DNA of 17,920 bases from an uncultured Methanomethylovorans sp. (GTDB lineage Archaea; Halobacteriota; Methanosarcinia; Methanosarcinales; Methanosarcinaceae): NCBI GenBank assembly GCA_937968035.1, contig CALBTS010000301.1:1-17920 (forward strand), read 5' to 3'. Positions 7,730 through 16,086 of the stretch are shown here, piece after piece (the first letter of the stretch is position 1; every line of letters begins with the position of its first letter). The notes under the pieces are model-generated. The model worked only from the letters and a program-made list of their open reading frames with translations, was not told the origin of the DNA and did not search any database. The translations under genes were made by a program, and so were the position numbers.

Positions 7730-9044
7730 TCAAAATTCGACACAACAACCTTACTTATTTGAGAGAAGAATTAGTAAATTCCATATAATACTTTTCTCTG
7801 CCTTAGTAATTATTATTTGTTCTGACGTTAATAATTTATTGAGCAATTTGCTGGGTATCAAAGCCTTTCTTTCTATCCCAATTTTGCTAATAACACTGCT
7901 TCTACTGATAAAGACATTAAGACAAAGAATTTTAATATCACACATTTCAATTCTTCTATTCATTTCTGTCTATGCCTGGCTTTTATTATTCGGGACGTTG
8001 ATTAACCTATTGACCGAGTTTCCAGGTCAGGATACTGAGTACAGGTGGAGGTACTATATTCCCTCCCTCTTCTTATTTGTTGTGTCTTATGGGATTTCAT
8101 ATATTCTGATAAAGAATGGCAAATTTCACTTTTTGTTGAAGATCTTCTCATTTGCATTTTTCATAAATTCTGTTTTTATTATACTTGGTTCTTTATCAGG
8201 CATATCTTTGTTTAATCAAAATATTTTAGCTAATGGCCAAATTGAACGATTGAGCGGATTAATTGACAGCGCAAATCAGGCTGGCCAGATTACAGTATTA
8301 GGCCAACTATTCATACTTACTTTGTTTTTTAATACAGAGAACAGAAATAAAAGAAGTGTACTTTTTCTAGGCTATCTGTTGTGCGTCACTGCTGGAATTA
8401 TGACATTCTCTAAGGCAGCCTTCTTGAACATAATTGTTGTCTTACTCTGGGCAATCATGTTCATTTTTAGTGAAAGGCATGAAAACAAATATCCAATTAG
8501 CTTGCGGAAGAGAATGAGATTTTTAATTTTTATAATTGTAATCCTCTCTCTTTTGGTGGTTAATTTCAATAAAATAAACGATAAGTTAACTCCAGAGCAA
8601 CGTAACAGGTTTATACAATTTTCGGAATTGTGGCAAGGTAAAATTAATTCTGAGACAACATCAAGGCGATCTGATATTATTCGAGTAGCATGGGATTATA
8701 TTATTAAGGATCCCATAGTTGGTCATGGTCTCGGAACGTTTCATTCTCTACCTAAAATAAAATGGGGCACTCATAATGAATTCCTTCTACTATGGGGTGA
8801 GGTGGGTTTTGTGGGGTTTTCACTTTATGTTGGCTTCCTAGTAACATTATGGATGTCCACCTCCACCGTTAGAAGAGGACATATTAAATTTCTTGAAAGA
8901 GGCCTAGTTCTGTTTTTATTCATTACATCATTTGTAACTCATAATATATTGAATACTAAGTTCCTGGTTTTAATAATAGGATTCCTCCTGGCAGTAATTA
9001 TAAATAAACACCTATTGGATAATGTTAATTATGAATATGCATAA
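7722..9044 (+). CDS. wzy: Wzy-type polysaccharide polymerase / O-antigen ligase family (Wzy_C)
   Basis: This 440-residue protein is strongly hydrophobic, with about ten or more membrane helices. A larger loop near residues 285-350 carries the signature of the O-antigen ligase/polymerase family: GHGLGTFHS (from about 333), then HNEFLLLWGEVGFVG (from about 351). The arginines around RRSDIIR fit the periplasmic loop known in this family. The protein would polymerise flipped repeat units on the outer face of the inner membrane. WaaL ligases share the domain, so a ligase is the main alternative. Its place inside a locus with Wzx favours polymerase. The ATG at 7722 overlaps the acetyltransferase stop by eight bases and lies in the inverted repeat GATCAAA-TG-TTTGATC (7716-7731). 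Confidence 0.85.
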   Translation: MFDQNSTQQPYLFERRISKFHIILFSALVIIICSDVNNLLSNLLGIKAFLSIPILLITLLLLIKTLRQRILISHISILLFISVYAWLLLFGTLINLLTEFPGQDTEYRWRYYIPSLFLFVVSYGISYILIKNGKFHFLLKIFSFAFFINSVFIILGSLSGISLFNQNILANGQIERLSGLIDSANQAGQITVLGQLFILTLFFNTENRNKRSVLFLGYLLCVTAGIMTFSKAAFLNIIVVLLWAIMFIFSERHENKYPISLRKRMRFLIFIIVILSLLVVNFNKINDKLTPEQRNRFIQFSELWQGKINSETTSRRSDIIRVAWDYIIKDPIVGHGLGTFHSLPKIKWGTHNEFLLLWGEVGFVGFSLYVGFLVTLWMSTSTVRRGHIKFLERGLVLFLFITSFVTHNILNTKFLVLIIGFLLAVIINKHLLDNVNYEYA

Positions 9045-9121
9045 TCCAGCCTACTCCTTGCCTCTGGATATTTATGATCTGTCATTTTTTGGAAAAATAA
9101 TCGCTGTCATAACTATTTAAC
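9045..9121 (+). promoter_or_regulatory. 77-base gap with paired short repeats before the GT4 gene
   Basis: This is one of the few sizeable gaps in the gene run. It holds a direct repeat CTGTCAT (9079-9085 and 9104-9110, 25 bases apart). An inverted repeat ATCCAG/CTGGAT lies near its start, and ATTTTT-TGG-AAAAAT lies between the direct copies. The spacing would suit an internal regulatory site, but no clear Bacteroidota promoter (TTTG about 20 bases before TAnnTTTG) is visible and the repeats are short. The regulatory reading is an inference of low certainty. Confidence 0.2.
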
Positions 9122-10225
9122 ATGGGCGAAGGAATTAATGTACTATATGTCATCGGCCAATTGAGCAGAGGGGGTCAGGAGCGTCAGCTTTCCTATTTAC
9201 TTTCTTCAACTAACCGGGATTGTGTTAATCCGATGGTGTTTGTTTGGAATTTGGATGAAGGTGAGGCTAATTATGATATTATTAATCGACAAAATATTAA
9301 AATTTGTGGGTCAAATTGTCATGTTTCTAGATATAGAAAATTCAAAAAGTTGCGTGATGTTATTAAGAAAAACAAAATTAATATTGTCCAGTCCTATACG
9401 TTTTATTTGAATTTTATTTGTTGGCTTGCCTCACTCGGGCTGAAATCCAAACCCATAGGGGCATTAAGACATGTTCTGAATGCTTCAATGGCGGTCCATG
9501 GGCAAATTGGCGGAACTCTTAATACTCTCTTTCCGAAGAGAATAATTATTAACAATTTTACTGGAGCTCATCAGGTTATTGAGAAGTTTGGCTGGCTTAA
9601 AGGAGATGGTATTTATATAATAACAAATAAAATTCCACTAACATCCTTTGAAGTATATGTGAAGAATTCTGACCACAGCAATTTTGTGACGGCGTCAATC
9701 GGGAGCCTGATGCCCTTAAAAAGGATTGACATATTAGTGGAGGTAATATACTCTCTGAAGCAACGTGGATACCACATACTTCATTTACATACTGGAGAAG
9801 GCAAAGAGAGAGCAAATGTGACCAAACTAATAGATGATTATAAATTGCAGGACACATTCTTTCTCCTTGGGGAAGTATCAGACGTAAACACTCATATAGC
9901 TAGTTGTGATATTTTCCTTCATGCTGCAGATGCTGAAGGTACACCTAACGTTATAATGGAAGCCCTTGCTTGTGGGAGGCCCGTAGTCAGCACTGACTGT
10001 GGTGACGCAAGATTTTTGGTTGAGAATGGAGAGACTGGTTTTATTGTGCCTCCTGGTAGTGTTGCTATGCTTATTGAAAAGATTGAGTTCTTATTGTGTA
10101 ACTACGAGAAGAGAAAACAAATGGGAATTAACGCGAGAGCTTTTGCCGAGAATAATTTTGATGTTTCCAAATTGTTTGAAGAGAATTATAAGATTTACTG
10201 CCAAATGTTAAGAAAGGGTGTTTAG
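9122..10225 (+). CDS. GT4-family glycosyltransferase (GT-B, retaining)
   Basis: This 367-residue protein has the N-terminal glycine-rich loop IGQLSRGGQERQL (about 11-23), typical of GT4 enzymes, where GGxE-like loops meet the acceptor and phosphate. The C-terminal domain has ASIGSLMPLKRIDILVE, then HAADAEGTPNVIMEALACG. The E-x7-E motif (E272 and E280) contacts the donor sugar in this family. It acts in the cytoplasm on the lipid-linked repeat unit; the sugar is unknown. The ATG at 9122 follows the 77-base gap described above. Its stop overlaps the possible GTG start of the next frame by eight bases, though I prefer a later start for that gene. Confidence 0.92.
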   Translation: MGEGINVLYVIGQLSRGGQERQLSYLLSSTNRDCVNPMVFVWNLDEGEANYDIINRQNIKICGSNCHVSRYRKFKKLRDVIKKNKINIVQSYTFYLNFICWLASLGLKSKPIGALRHVLNASMAVHGQIGGTLNTLFPKRIIINNFTGAHQVIEKFGWLKGDGIYIITNKIPLTSFEVYVKNSDHSNFVTASIGSLMPLKRIDILVEVIYSLKQRGYHILHLHTGEGKERANVTKLIDDYKLQDTFFLLGEVSDVNTHIASCDIFLHAADAEGTPNVIMEALACGRPVVSTDCGDARFLVENGETGFIVPPGSVAMLIEKIEFLLCNYEKRKQMGINARAFAENNFDVSKLFEENYKIYCQMLRKGV

Positions 10226-10256
10226 GCCCCAGGCAGAGCCAATTTCGATATGTGGA

Positions 10257-11270
10257 ATGATAGCGATCTATTTTAAGAAGGGACATTTTAGTGAACGTTG
10301 GCTGGAATATTGTATTAAACAAAAAATTCCCTATAAGTTAGTTAATCCTTATAGCTCAGATATTGTAAGTCAATTAGTAGGATGTAGTTATTTCATGTGG
10401 CATTTTGATCACATGGAATACAAAGATTCTTTGTTCGCGAAGCAACTTATTCAGTCGATTGAATTAAAAGGAATTATTGTATTTCCAAATTTTTTCACTT
10501 GCTGGCATTTCAATGACAAAGTAGGGCAAAAATATCTTCTGGAATCAATAAATGCTCCCCTTGTTCCAACTCAAATATTTTATGATAAGAAATCAGCACT
10601 AAACTGGACGGAATCAACAAGTTTCCCGAAAGTCTTTAAACTTAGAGGTGGTTCGGGCTCTCTTAATGTTAAAATTATTAAAGATAAAGCTACTGCCAAA
10701 AAACTAATCAAACAGGCTTTTCGAAGAGGTTTTCCATTGTTTAATAATTTTACGGTTTTCAATGAACGTTTGCGTAAGTATAGGCTAGGTAAAGCCTCTG
10801 GCCAAAGTGTTGTTAAGTGGTTTTTAGCAATCTTTTTAGGGCCCATTATTACCCAACAGTACGGTCGTGAGAGAGGCTACTTTTACTGTCAGGAATTCAT
10901 CCCGAATAATTCTTTTGATATAAGAGTAGTTGTAATAGGCCCACGTGCTTTCGCTATCAAGAGAATGGTCAGAAGAAATGATTTTAGAGCTTCAGGAAGT
11001 GGATTTATAGTGTATGATAAAAACCAAATTGATATTAAGTGTGTTCAGATATCCTTTGACATGCATAGTAAATTAAAAGCACAAGTACTTGCCTATGATT
11101 TTGTTTTTGATTCACAAAACAATCCATTAATAGTTGAAATCAGTTTTGGTTACAACATGGAGGCTTATGATTTATGTGAAGGCTACTGGGATAAAAACCT
11201 TGAATGGTATGAGGGCTATTATAAGCATGAATATTGGATCGTTGATCTATTACTGGGTAATCTGAAATGA
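10257..11270 (+). CDS. ATP-grasp fold ligase of unknown substrate
   Basis: The protein is about 337 residues from the ATG at 10257. The frame is open to a GTG at 10218, but the sequence from the ATG (MIAIYFKKGHFSERWLEYC) begins a proper alpha/beta domain, so I choose it. ATP-grasp features follow in order: FPNFFTCWHFNDKVGQKYL before the central domain, the glycine-rich ATP loop KLRGGSGSLNVKII, QEFIP, DIRVVVIG, AYDFVFD, and PLIVEISFGYN with the E...N metal-binding pair near the C-terminus. ATP-grasp enzymes join a carboxylate to an amine or thiol through an acyl-phosphate. In a polysaccharide locus this suggests amidation of a sugar carboxyl or amine with an amino acid, but no partner is visible. 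It overlaps the next gene by four bases (ATGA). Confidence 0.8.
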   Translation: MIAIYFKKGHFSERWLEYCIKQKIPYKLVNPYSSDIVSQLVGCSYFMWHFDHMEYKDSLFAKQLIQSIELKGIIVFPNFFTCWHFNDKVGQKYLLESINAPLVPTQIFYDKKSALNWTESTSFPKVFKLRGGSGSLNVKIIKDKATAKKLIKQAFRRGFPLFNNFTVFNERLRKYRLGKASGQSVVKWFLAIFLGPIITQQYGRERGYFYCQEFIPNNSFDIRVVVIGPRAFAIKRMVRRNDFRASGSGFIVYDKNQIDIKCVQISFDMHSKLKAQVLAYDFVFDSQNNPLIVEISFGYNMEAYDLCEGYWDKNLEWYEGYYKHEYWIVDLLLGNLK

Positions 11271-12343
11271 ATATTGGCACTGATTTAAGAGTATTTATGT
11301 TACATGTTGGAAACTGTATACAAAGCCCAGGATTTTCAGGCCAGGAGCTTTATTTAAAGAGGCATAAATTCCCCAAATGTATAGACGCATGGTTTTTAAA
11401 ACATGATATTATAAATGCAGATACGCAAATGCAGTCATTAATTGACAAAGGACTGAAAATTAATTATGGTCATTTTTCAAATAGAAAGTCCATTTTGAAG
11501 TTATGGCACGCTGGATTGAAAATCAGGAGGATGTGTAAAAATGATAAGTATGACCTTATCCATGTATTCTGGGGTTCGACAACGGCTTTAATGACTGTTA
11601 TTTTCTCGACAAAACCGGTAATAATTTCATTTAGCGGAAGCGATCTTCTGGGCTTAAAGAATAGCAAAGGTAAAATTACTCTAAGCGGAAGAATATCAAA
11701 GGCACTTTCAATAATTGCTGCATATCTTGCCGACAGCCTTATTACTAAATCAGAAGAGATGAAAGAAACCTTGCCTGAGGGGTTGAGGATTAAAACAACA
11801 GTTATACCTAATGGGGTTAATTTTTCAAGCTTCTATCTAATCCCTTTGGCAGATGCAAGGACAAAATTAGGGTGGCAGTCAGAAAGTAAGATAGTTCTAT
11901 TTTTTAGCAGCGGCGGAGCTCCTGTTAAAAATTTCAAGCTGGCATTGGAAACCTTTCAAAAAGTAAAAGAAACCATTTCTAATGCAGCACTTAAGGTAAT
12001 TGACGGTGGGGTAGATCATAACGAGCTAGTGTATTACTATAATGCTTCTGATGCGATGTTGTTGACATCTTTCCATGAAGGCTCGAATAACTCTTTGAAA
12101 GAAGCCATGGCGTGCAACCTACCGGTTATTAGTGTTCCATGTGGCGATGCCCCTGAAAGACTCCGTGGGCTAACCAATTGTTATGTTTCAAAGGAATATG
12201 ATGCCTCTGAATTGGCCGAGGTGTTAATAAGGATTTTGCAGACAGGAGAACGCAGTAATGGCAGAGATTTTATAGATGAACTAAGCCTTTCTCTTGTTGC
12301 CGACAGAATTATTGAAGTGTATGAGAAAACACTGCAAGTATGA
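11267..12343 (+). CDS. GT4-family glycosyltransferase (GT-B, retaining)
   Basis: This 358-residue protein has a GT-B layout. The N-terminal acceptor domain includes DLIHVFWGS and PVIISFSGSDLLGLKNSKG, and the linker VIPNGVNFSSF precedes the donor domain, as in GT4 enzymes. The donor domain has FHEGSNNSLKEAMACNLPV, with the E-x7-E pair at about residues 271 and 279, then PVISVPCGDAPERL. It is cytoplasmic and probably adds a sugar to the undecaprenyl-linked unit. It overlaps both neighbours by four bases (ATGA at each end), so it is translationally coupled to the ATP-grasp gene before it and the glutaminase gene after it. That links this sugar transfer to the nitrogen module, but the donor is not known. 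Confidence 0.9.
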   Translation: MNIGTDLRVFMLHVGNCIQSPGFSGQELYLKRHKFPKCIDAWFLKHDIINADTQMQSLIDKGLKINYGHFSNRKSILKLWHAGLKIRRMCKNDKYDLIHVFWGSTTALMTVIFSTKPVIISFSGSDLLGLKNSKGKITLSGRISKALSIIAAYLADSLITKSEEMKETLPEGLRIKTTVIPNGVNFSSFYLIPLADARTKLGWQSESKIVLFFSSGGAPVKNFKLALETFQKVKETISNAALKVIDGGVDHNELVYYYNASDAMLLTSFHEGSNNSLKEAMACNLPVISVPCGDAPERLRGLTNCYVSKEYDASELAEVLIRILQTGERSNGRDFIDELSLSLVADRIIEVYEKTLQV

Positions 12344-12936
12344 TTTCGATTGTAAACTACGGCATGGGGAACCTTGGTTCAATTATTAATATGCTGAAGA
12401 AAATCGGCCAAGACTCGAAATTAGTGAGCATGCCTTCTGAAATTCGAAGCTCTGAGCGAATCATACTTCCTGGTGTAGGTTCTTTTGATAACGCAATGAG
12501 GCTTCTTAGGGACTTGCACCTTACCGAACCGATTAGAGAAGCAGCCACAAAGGGTATTCCCATACTTGGAATCTGCCTTGGGATGCAGTTGCTGGGAACA
12601 AAAAGTGAGGAAGGTGAATTATCCGGTTTGGACTTAATCCCAGGGAAAATTATAAGGTTTCCTCAACTAGATGGACTTAAAATTCCGCACATGGGCTGGA
12701 ATCAAGTTAAATTTTACGATGAAAGACTCATTAGTGGGCTAGAAACCAACAGGTTTTATTTTGTTCATTCATATTATTTTGATGTCCAACAACCTGCTGA
12801 TATGGCCGGAGAAACAGTATACGGAATTACATTCCCTTCTGTAATCAGAAAGAATAACATAACTGGTTTTCAATTTCACCCGGAAAAGAGCCATAAATAC
12901 GGAATGCAATTACTGAGAAATTTTGTTGCTTGTTAA
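12340..12936 (+). CDS. hisH: HisH-type glutaminase subunit of a sugar amidotransferase system
   Basis: This 198-residue class I glutamine amidotransferase domain matches HisH length. The catalytic triad is visible: Cys79 in GICLGMQLLG, and His180 and Glu182 in FQFHPEKSHKYG. The oxyanion-strand region PGVGSFDNAM (44-53) and PHMGWN (116-121) are also typical. It releases ammonia from glutamine. In histidine synthesis HisH pairs with HisF, but here the pair lies next to a WbpG-type gene and no other his genes are near. That matches the known HisH2-HisF2-WbpG (WbuY-WbuZ-WbuX) systems, which turn an N-acetyl group into an acetamidino group. The ATG overlaps the preceding gene by four bases, and the hisF-like start follows its stop directly. 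Confidence 0.93.
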   Translation: MISIVNYGMGNLGSIINMLKKIGQDSKLVSMPSEIRSSERIILPGVGSFDNAMRLLRDLHLTEPIREAATKGIPILGICLGMQLLGTKSEEGELSGLDLIPGKIIRFPQLDGLKIPHMGWNQVKFYDERLISGLETNRFYFVHSYYFDVQQPADMAGETVYGITFPSVIRKNNITGFQFHPEKSHKYGMQLLRNFVAC

Positions 12937-13707
12937 ATGATTAATTACAGGGTAATTCCGGTTTTGCTGCTACAGAATAAAGGGTTAGTTAAAACCAGGC
13001 AATTTAAGAAGCCTGCCTATATCGGTGATCCGATTAATGCAATCAGGATCTTCAACGAAAAAGAGATTGATGAATTAGTTTTTCTTGATATAAACGCATC
13101 TAAGGAGAAAAGACCTCCTGATTTCGCCTTACTTGAGAAAATAGCCTCAGAATGTTTTATGCCGCTTGGATATGGCGGTGGCATTTCATCTATTGATGAG
13201 GTGAAGAAGATATTTAATATAGGGATTGAAAAAGTTATCTTCAATACATCATTAATTGATAATCCTGAACTGGTTGCACAATCTGCGGCACTAGCGGGCA
13301 GTCAAAGTGTGGTTGCATCAATAGATGTCAAAAAGAGCATTACCGGAAAGAGGAGGGTTTTTAGACATACAACAAAATCAATCCTGGATATTTCTGTTAC
13401 TGATTATGCCCGTCGGGCGGAAGAAGCCGGAGCAGGAGAAATTATTCTTAATTCAGTGGATCAGGACGGTATGATGGGCGGGTATGATCTGGAAATGATC
13501 CGAAAAGTGGCAGATACTGTTAATATTCCTGTAGTTGCGTGCGGAGGGGCAGGTCAATTATTGCACTTCAAGGAAGCAGTTACTAAGGGCGGAGCATCTG
13601 CTGTTGCCGCTGGTAGTCTGTTTGTTTTTCATGGGCCTCATAAGGCAGTCCTGATTAACTATCCTGATCAGGATATTTTAAAAGAACTATTTAAAAATGG
13701 AGAATAA
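12937..13707 (+). CDS. hisF: HisF-type ammonia-channel subunit, polysaccharide paralogue
   Basis: This 256-residue TIM barrel aligns with HisF without gaps at its start: MINYRVIPVLLLQNKG against the canonical ...CLDVKDGR. The catalytic Asp11 of histidine-pathway HisF is Leu11 here, while Asp130 (SIDVKK) and the DQDGMMGGYD phosphate loop (175-184) remain. The residues of the ammonia gate are kept: Arg5, Glu46 (IDELVFLDI), Lys99 (IEKVIFNT) and Glu168 (GEIILNS), equivalent to Glu167. I infer a barrel that passes ammonia from HisH to WbpG but cannot make imidazole glycerol phosphate. It begins on the base after the HisH stop and overlaps the WbpG-type gene by 11 bases, giving the order hisH-hisF-wbpG. 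Confidence 0.93.
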   Translation: MINYRVIPVLLLQNKGLVKTRQFKKPAYIGDPINAIRIFNEKEIDELVFLDINASKEKRPPDFALLEKIASECFMPLGYGGGISSIDEVKKIFNIGIEKVIFNTSLIDNPELVAQSAALAGSQSVVASIDVKKSITGKRRVFRHTTKSILDISVTDYARRAEEAGAGEIILNSVDQDGMMGGYDLEMIRKVADTVNIPVVACGGAGQLLHFKEAVTKGGASAVAAGSLFVFHGPHKAVLINYPDQDILKELFKNGE

Positions 13708-14827
13708 GATTTTATACTGTAAACAATGTGTTATGGATTCTGTTGGGAATCCTGAATTTGTTCTGGATGAAAACGGAGTTTGTAATTATTGCCATGAATA
13801 CCGACAGAAAGAAAAAATTAGGATTAAGGCATCAGGACCCAGTAATAAAACCCTGAATGATATAGTAAGTAAAATCAAAAATTCAGGGAGGAATAAGAGT
13901 TATGACTGCATAATTGGAGTAAGTGGTGGGGTTGATAGTACCTATACTGCATACAAAGTAAAGGAATTTGGTCTTAGACCGCTTGCTGTACATTTTGATA
14001 ACGGATGGAATAGTGAGCTGGCTGTACACAACATACAGAAAACATTGGAAAAGCTTGGCATAGACCTGGTAACATACGTGGTCGACTGGGAGGAGTTTAA
14101 AGATATTCAGCTTTCATTCCTCAAGGCATCGACACCTGATGGTGAGATCCCAAGTGATCATGCCATTATGGCCACACTTTACAAAATGGCCTCGAAGTAT
14201 GGTATAAAATATATTATTAGCGGGAATAATTTTAAAACTGAAGGGATAATGCCCAGGTTGTGGGCTTACGGACATATCGACTGGAAGTATATCAGGTCTG
14301 TACAAAAGATATTTGGACTAAAGAGGATTAGATCATTCCCACATATAAATATTACCAAATTCGTATGGTTTACCTTTCTTAAAAGAATAAAACTCTTATC
14401 AATATTAAACTACTTAAACTATGATAGGGCAGAAGCAATAGAAACACTTCAAAACAGCCTTGGTTGGCAGTACTATGGAGGCAAGCATTATGAATCTACA
14501 TATACTAAATACTATCAGGGAATCGTGCTGCCCAATAAGTTCAACATAGATAAGAGAAAAATACATCTTTCAGCAATGATTTTAAGTGGTTCCATTTCAA
14601 GAGAGGATGCTCAGAAAGAGCTCTGCAATCCAGTATATCCGTATAAGGATATTAATGTCGACACAGAATATGTCGCTAAGAAGTTTGACATGACAGCGGT
14701 TGAATTTGATGAGTTGATGAAAAAACCAACCAGGACATTTTTTGATTATCCTAACAGTCATAAAACAATAGACTTTCTTAGGAATCTTCTTGGCATTCTT
14801 AGAAAAAATCGGCTTTATTACAGTTAG
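13697..14827 (+). CDS. wbpG: WbpG/PseA/WbuX-type N-acetyl-sugar amidotransferase
   Basis: This 376-residue protein starts with a likely zinc ribbon (CKQC at 8-11 and CNYC at 29-32). The PP-loop ATP-pyrophosphatase motif SGGVDS follows at 76-81, with AVHFDNGWNSE (97-107) and IPSDHAIMATLYK (151-163) after it. Family members adenylate the acetamido oxygen of a nucleotide-linked sugar and replace it with ammonia, giving an acetamidino group. Pseudomonas aeruginosa O5 WbpG and Campylobacter PseA are examples. The sugar here is unknown: FucNAm-, pseudaminic/legionaminic- and ManNAc-type substrates all fit the family. The flanking WbuB-like transferase favours a FucNAm-like one. The start overlaps hisF by 11 bases. 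A divergent relative lies at 16087. Confidence 0.92.
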   Translation: MENKILYCKQCVMDSVGNPEFVLDENGVCNYCHEYRQKEKIRIKASGPSNKTLNDIVSKIKNSGRNKSYDCIIGVSGGVDSTYTAYKVKEFGLRPLAVHFDNGWNSELAVHNIQKTLEKLGIDLVTYVVDWEEFKDIQLSFLKASTPDGEIPSDHAIMATLYKMASKYGIKYIISGNNFKTEGIMPRLWAYGHIDWKYIRSVQKIFGLKRIRSFPHINITKFVWFTFLKRIKLLSILNYLNYDRAEAIETLQNSLGWQYYGGKHYESTYTKYYQGIVLPNKFNIDKRKIHLSAMILSGSISREDAQKELCNPVYPYKDINVDTEYVAKKFDMTAVEFDELMKKPTRTFFDYPNSHKTIDFLRNLLGILRKNRLYYS

Positions 14828-14856
14828 CAGATTATTTATTTCTTATTCTACTCATT

Positions 14857-16080
14857 TTGCGCGTCTTAATAATTAACCAGTTTGCAAGCGCACCTGAATA
14901 CTGTACGGGAGCAGGAGAGCGCCATTTCTACATTGCATCAAAACTTAAGGATAAAGGATATGATTTCACCATACTTTCTGGTTCAACAAATCACCTCTTC
15001 ATAAAAGATCCGCCCTCAAAGAAAATCTTCAATGAGGAACTGATTGAAGGCGGTAGATTTATCTGGGTAAGATTGAGAAAATACAAGGGAGAGAGCTTTG
15101 CGGGACGTACCGTGTCGTGGATAGAATTCCTGATTAAACTTTTCTTTTTCAAATTCACGCTTGCCAATAAACCTGATATTGTAATTGTGTCATCAATGTC
15201 TCTTCTGCCGGTTCTGTATGCCACCTATTTAAGAAAAAGATTAAAGATCCCTTTTGTGTTAGAGATCCGTGATATTTGGCCCTTAACTCCGATTGAAATA
15301 GGAGGTTTTTCTAACCGCAATCCCCTCATCTGGGCATTTGAGTTACTAGAAAAGTATGCCTACAGAAGAGCTGATGCAATCATTTCTCTTATGCCTGATT
15401 TTAAGGCTCATCTGGAAAGAACGATCAAAAAGTCCAGACCTGTTTACTGGATTCCAAATGCCATTGAACAGGCTTTGGAGGTGAATATATTAAATAGCAA
15501 AACATCTTCATCCTTTGGGGTGTTTACAATCGCATATGCTGGCACACTAGGCAATGCAAATGCTATGGAATGCTTTATTAAAGCAGCAGACTTTTTAAAG
15601 AATGAAGAGATAATATTTCTCATTATTGGAGATGGACCAGAAAAATCAAATCTACAACGACTGGCAAATCTTAATTCCAAGGTCAAGTTTATTGACAAGG
15701 TTCCCAAGAATGAGGTTTTAAGTATATTATCCAATGTTAACGTGGGATTTATCAGCTGGCATGGTTTGCATCTGTATGATTATGGTGTTTCTGCGAATAA
15801 GTATAATGATTATATGATCGCAGGCTTGCCAATTATTTCAGCAAGTAATATTCCCAGCGAGCCGGTTATGGTGGCCAAATGCGGTTTGCAGGTGCCTGCA
15901 GGTAGCGAGAAAAGCATCGCCGATGCAATCATGACCTTATACAAAATGAGCCCAGAAGAGCGAAAAGCTCTAGGTAGGAACGGATATGACTATGTCTTAC
16001 GCCATAATACATATGAGCAGGTCTCCGAGCTATATGAAAAGTGTATTTTGGAATTAAATGAAAAATATTCAACAAACTAG
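14857..16080 (+). CDS. wbuB: WbuB-like GT4 glycosyltransferase
   Basis: This 407-residue protein has a GT-B fold. The N-terminus, VLIINQFASAPEYCTGAGERH, and EIRDIWPLTPIEIGGF (from about 136) are characteristic of the WbuB/WcaI-like branch of GT4. The C-terminal donor domain reads VSANKYNDYMIAGLPIISAS in place of the common E-x7-E, as in that branch. WbuB proteins are linked with transfer of N-acetyl-L-fucosamine in E. coli O antigens, so a FucNAc- or FucNAm-type residue is an inference. No ATG lies near the N-terminus. The start is a TTG at 14857, which places the first beta strand at residue 2, 29 bases after the amidotransferase gene. Confidence 0.83.
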   Translation: MRVLIINQFASAPEYCTGAGERHFYIASKLKDKGYDFTILSGSTNHLFIKDPPSKKIFNEELIEGGRFIWVRLRKYKGESFAGRTVSWIEFLIKLFFFKFTLANKPDIVIVSSMSLLPVLYATYLRKRLKIPFVLEIRDIWPLTPIEIGGFSNRNPLIWAFELLEKYAYRRADAIISLMPDFKAHLERTIKKSRPVYWIPNAIEQALEVNILNSKTSSSFGVFTIAYAGTLGNANAMECFIKAADFLKNEEIIFLIIGDGPEKSNLQRLANLNSKVKFIDKVPKNEVLSILSNVNVGFISWHGLHLYDYGVSANKYNDYMIAGLPIISASNIPSEPVMVAKCGLQVPAGSEKSIADAIMTLYKMSPEERKALGRNGYDYVLRHNTYEQVSELYEKCILELNEKYSTN

Positions 16081-16086
16081 AAGAAT

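Noticed and set aside
9597..9857. Reverse-strand frame inside the GT4 gene
   Set aside because: It lies opposite a clear GT4 domain, has no motif of its own, and is a shadow. The same holds for the other minus-strand frames in the window.
10218..10256. GTG start for the ATP-grasp gene
   Set aside because: It adds 13 residues with no fold-like pattern, and the ATG at 10257 begins the first beta strand. The eight-base overlap with the previous stop keeps it possible.
12340..13707. Histidine biosynthesis operon
   Set aside because: Only hisH and hisF are present, the HisF Asp11 is lost, and a WbpG gene follows, so this is the polysaccharide paralogue pair.
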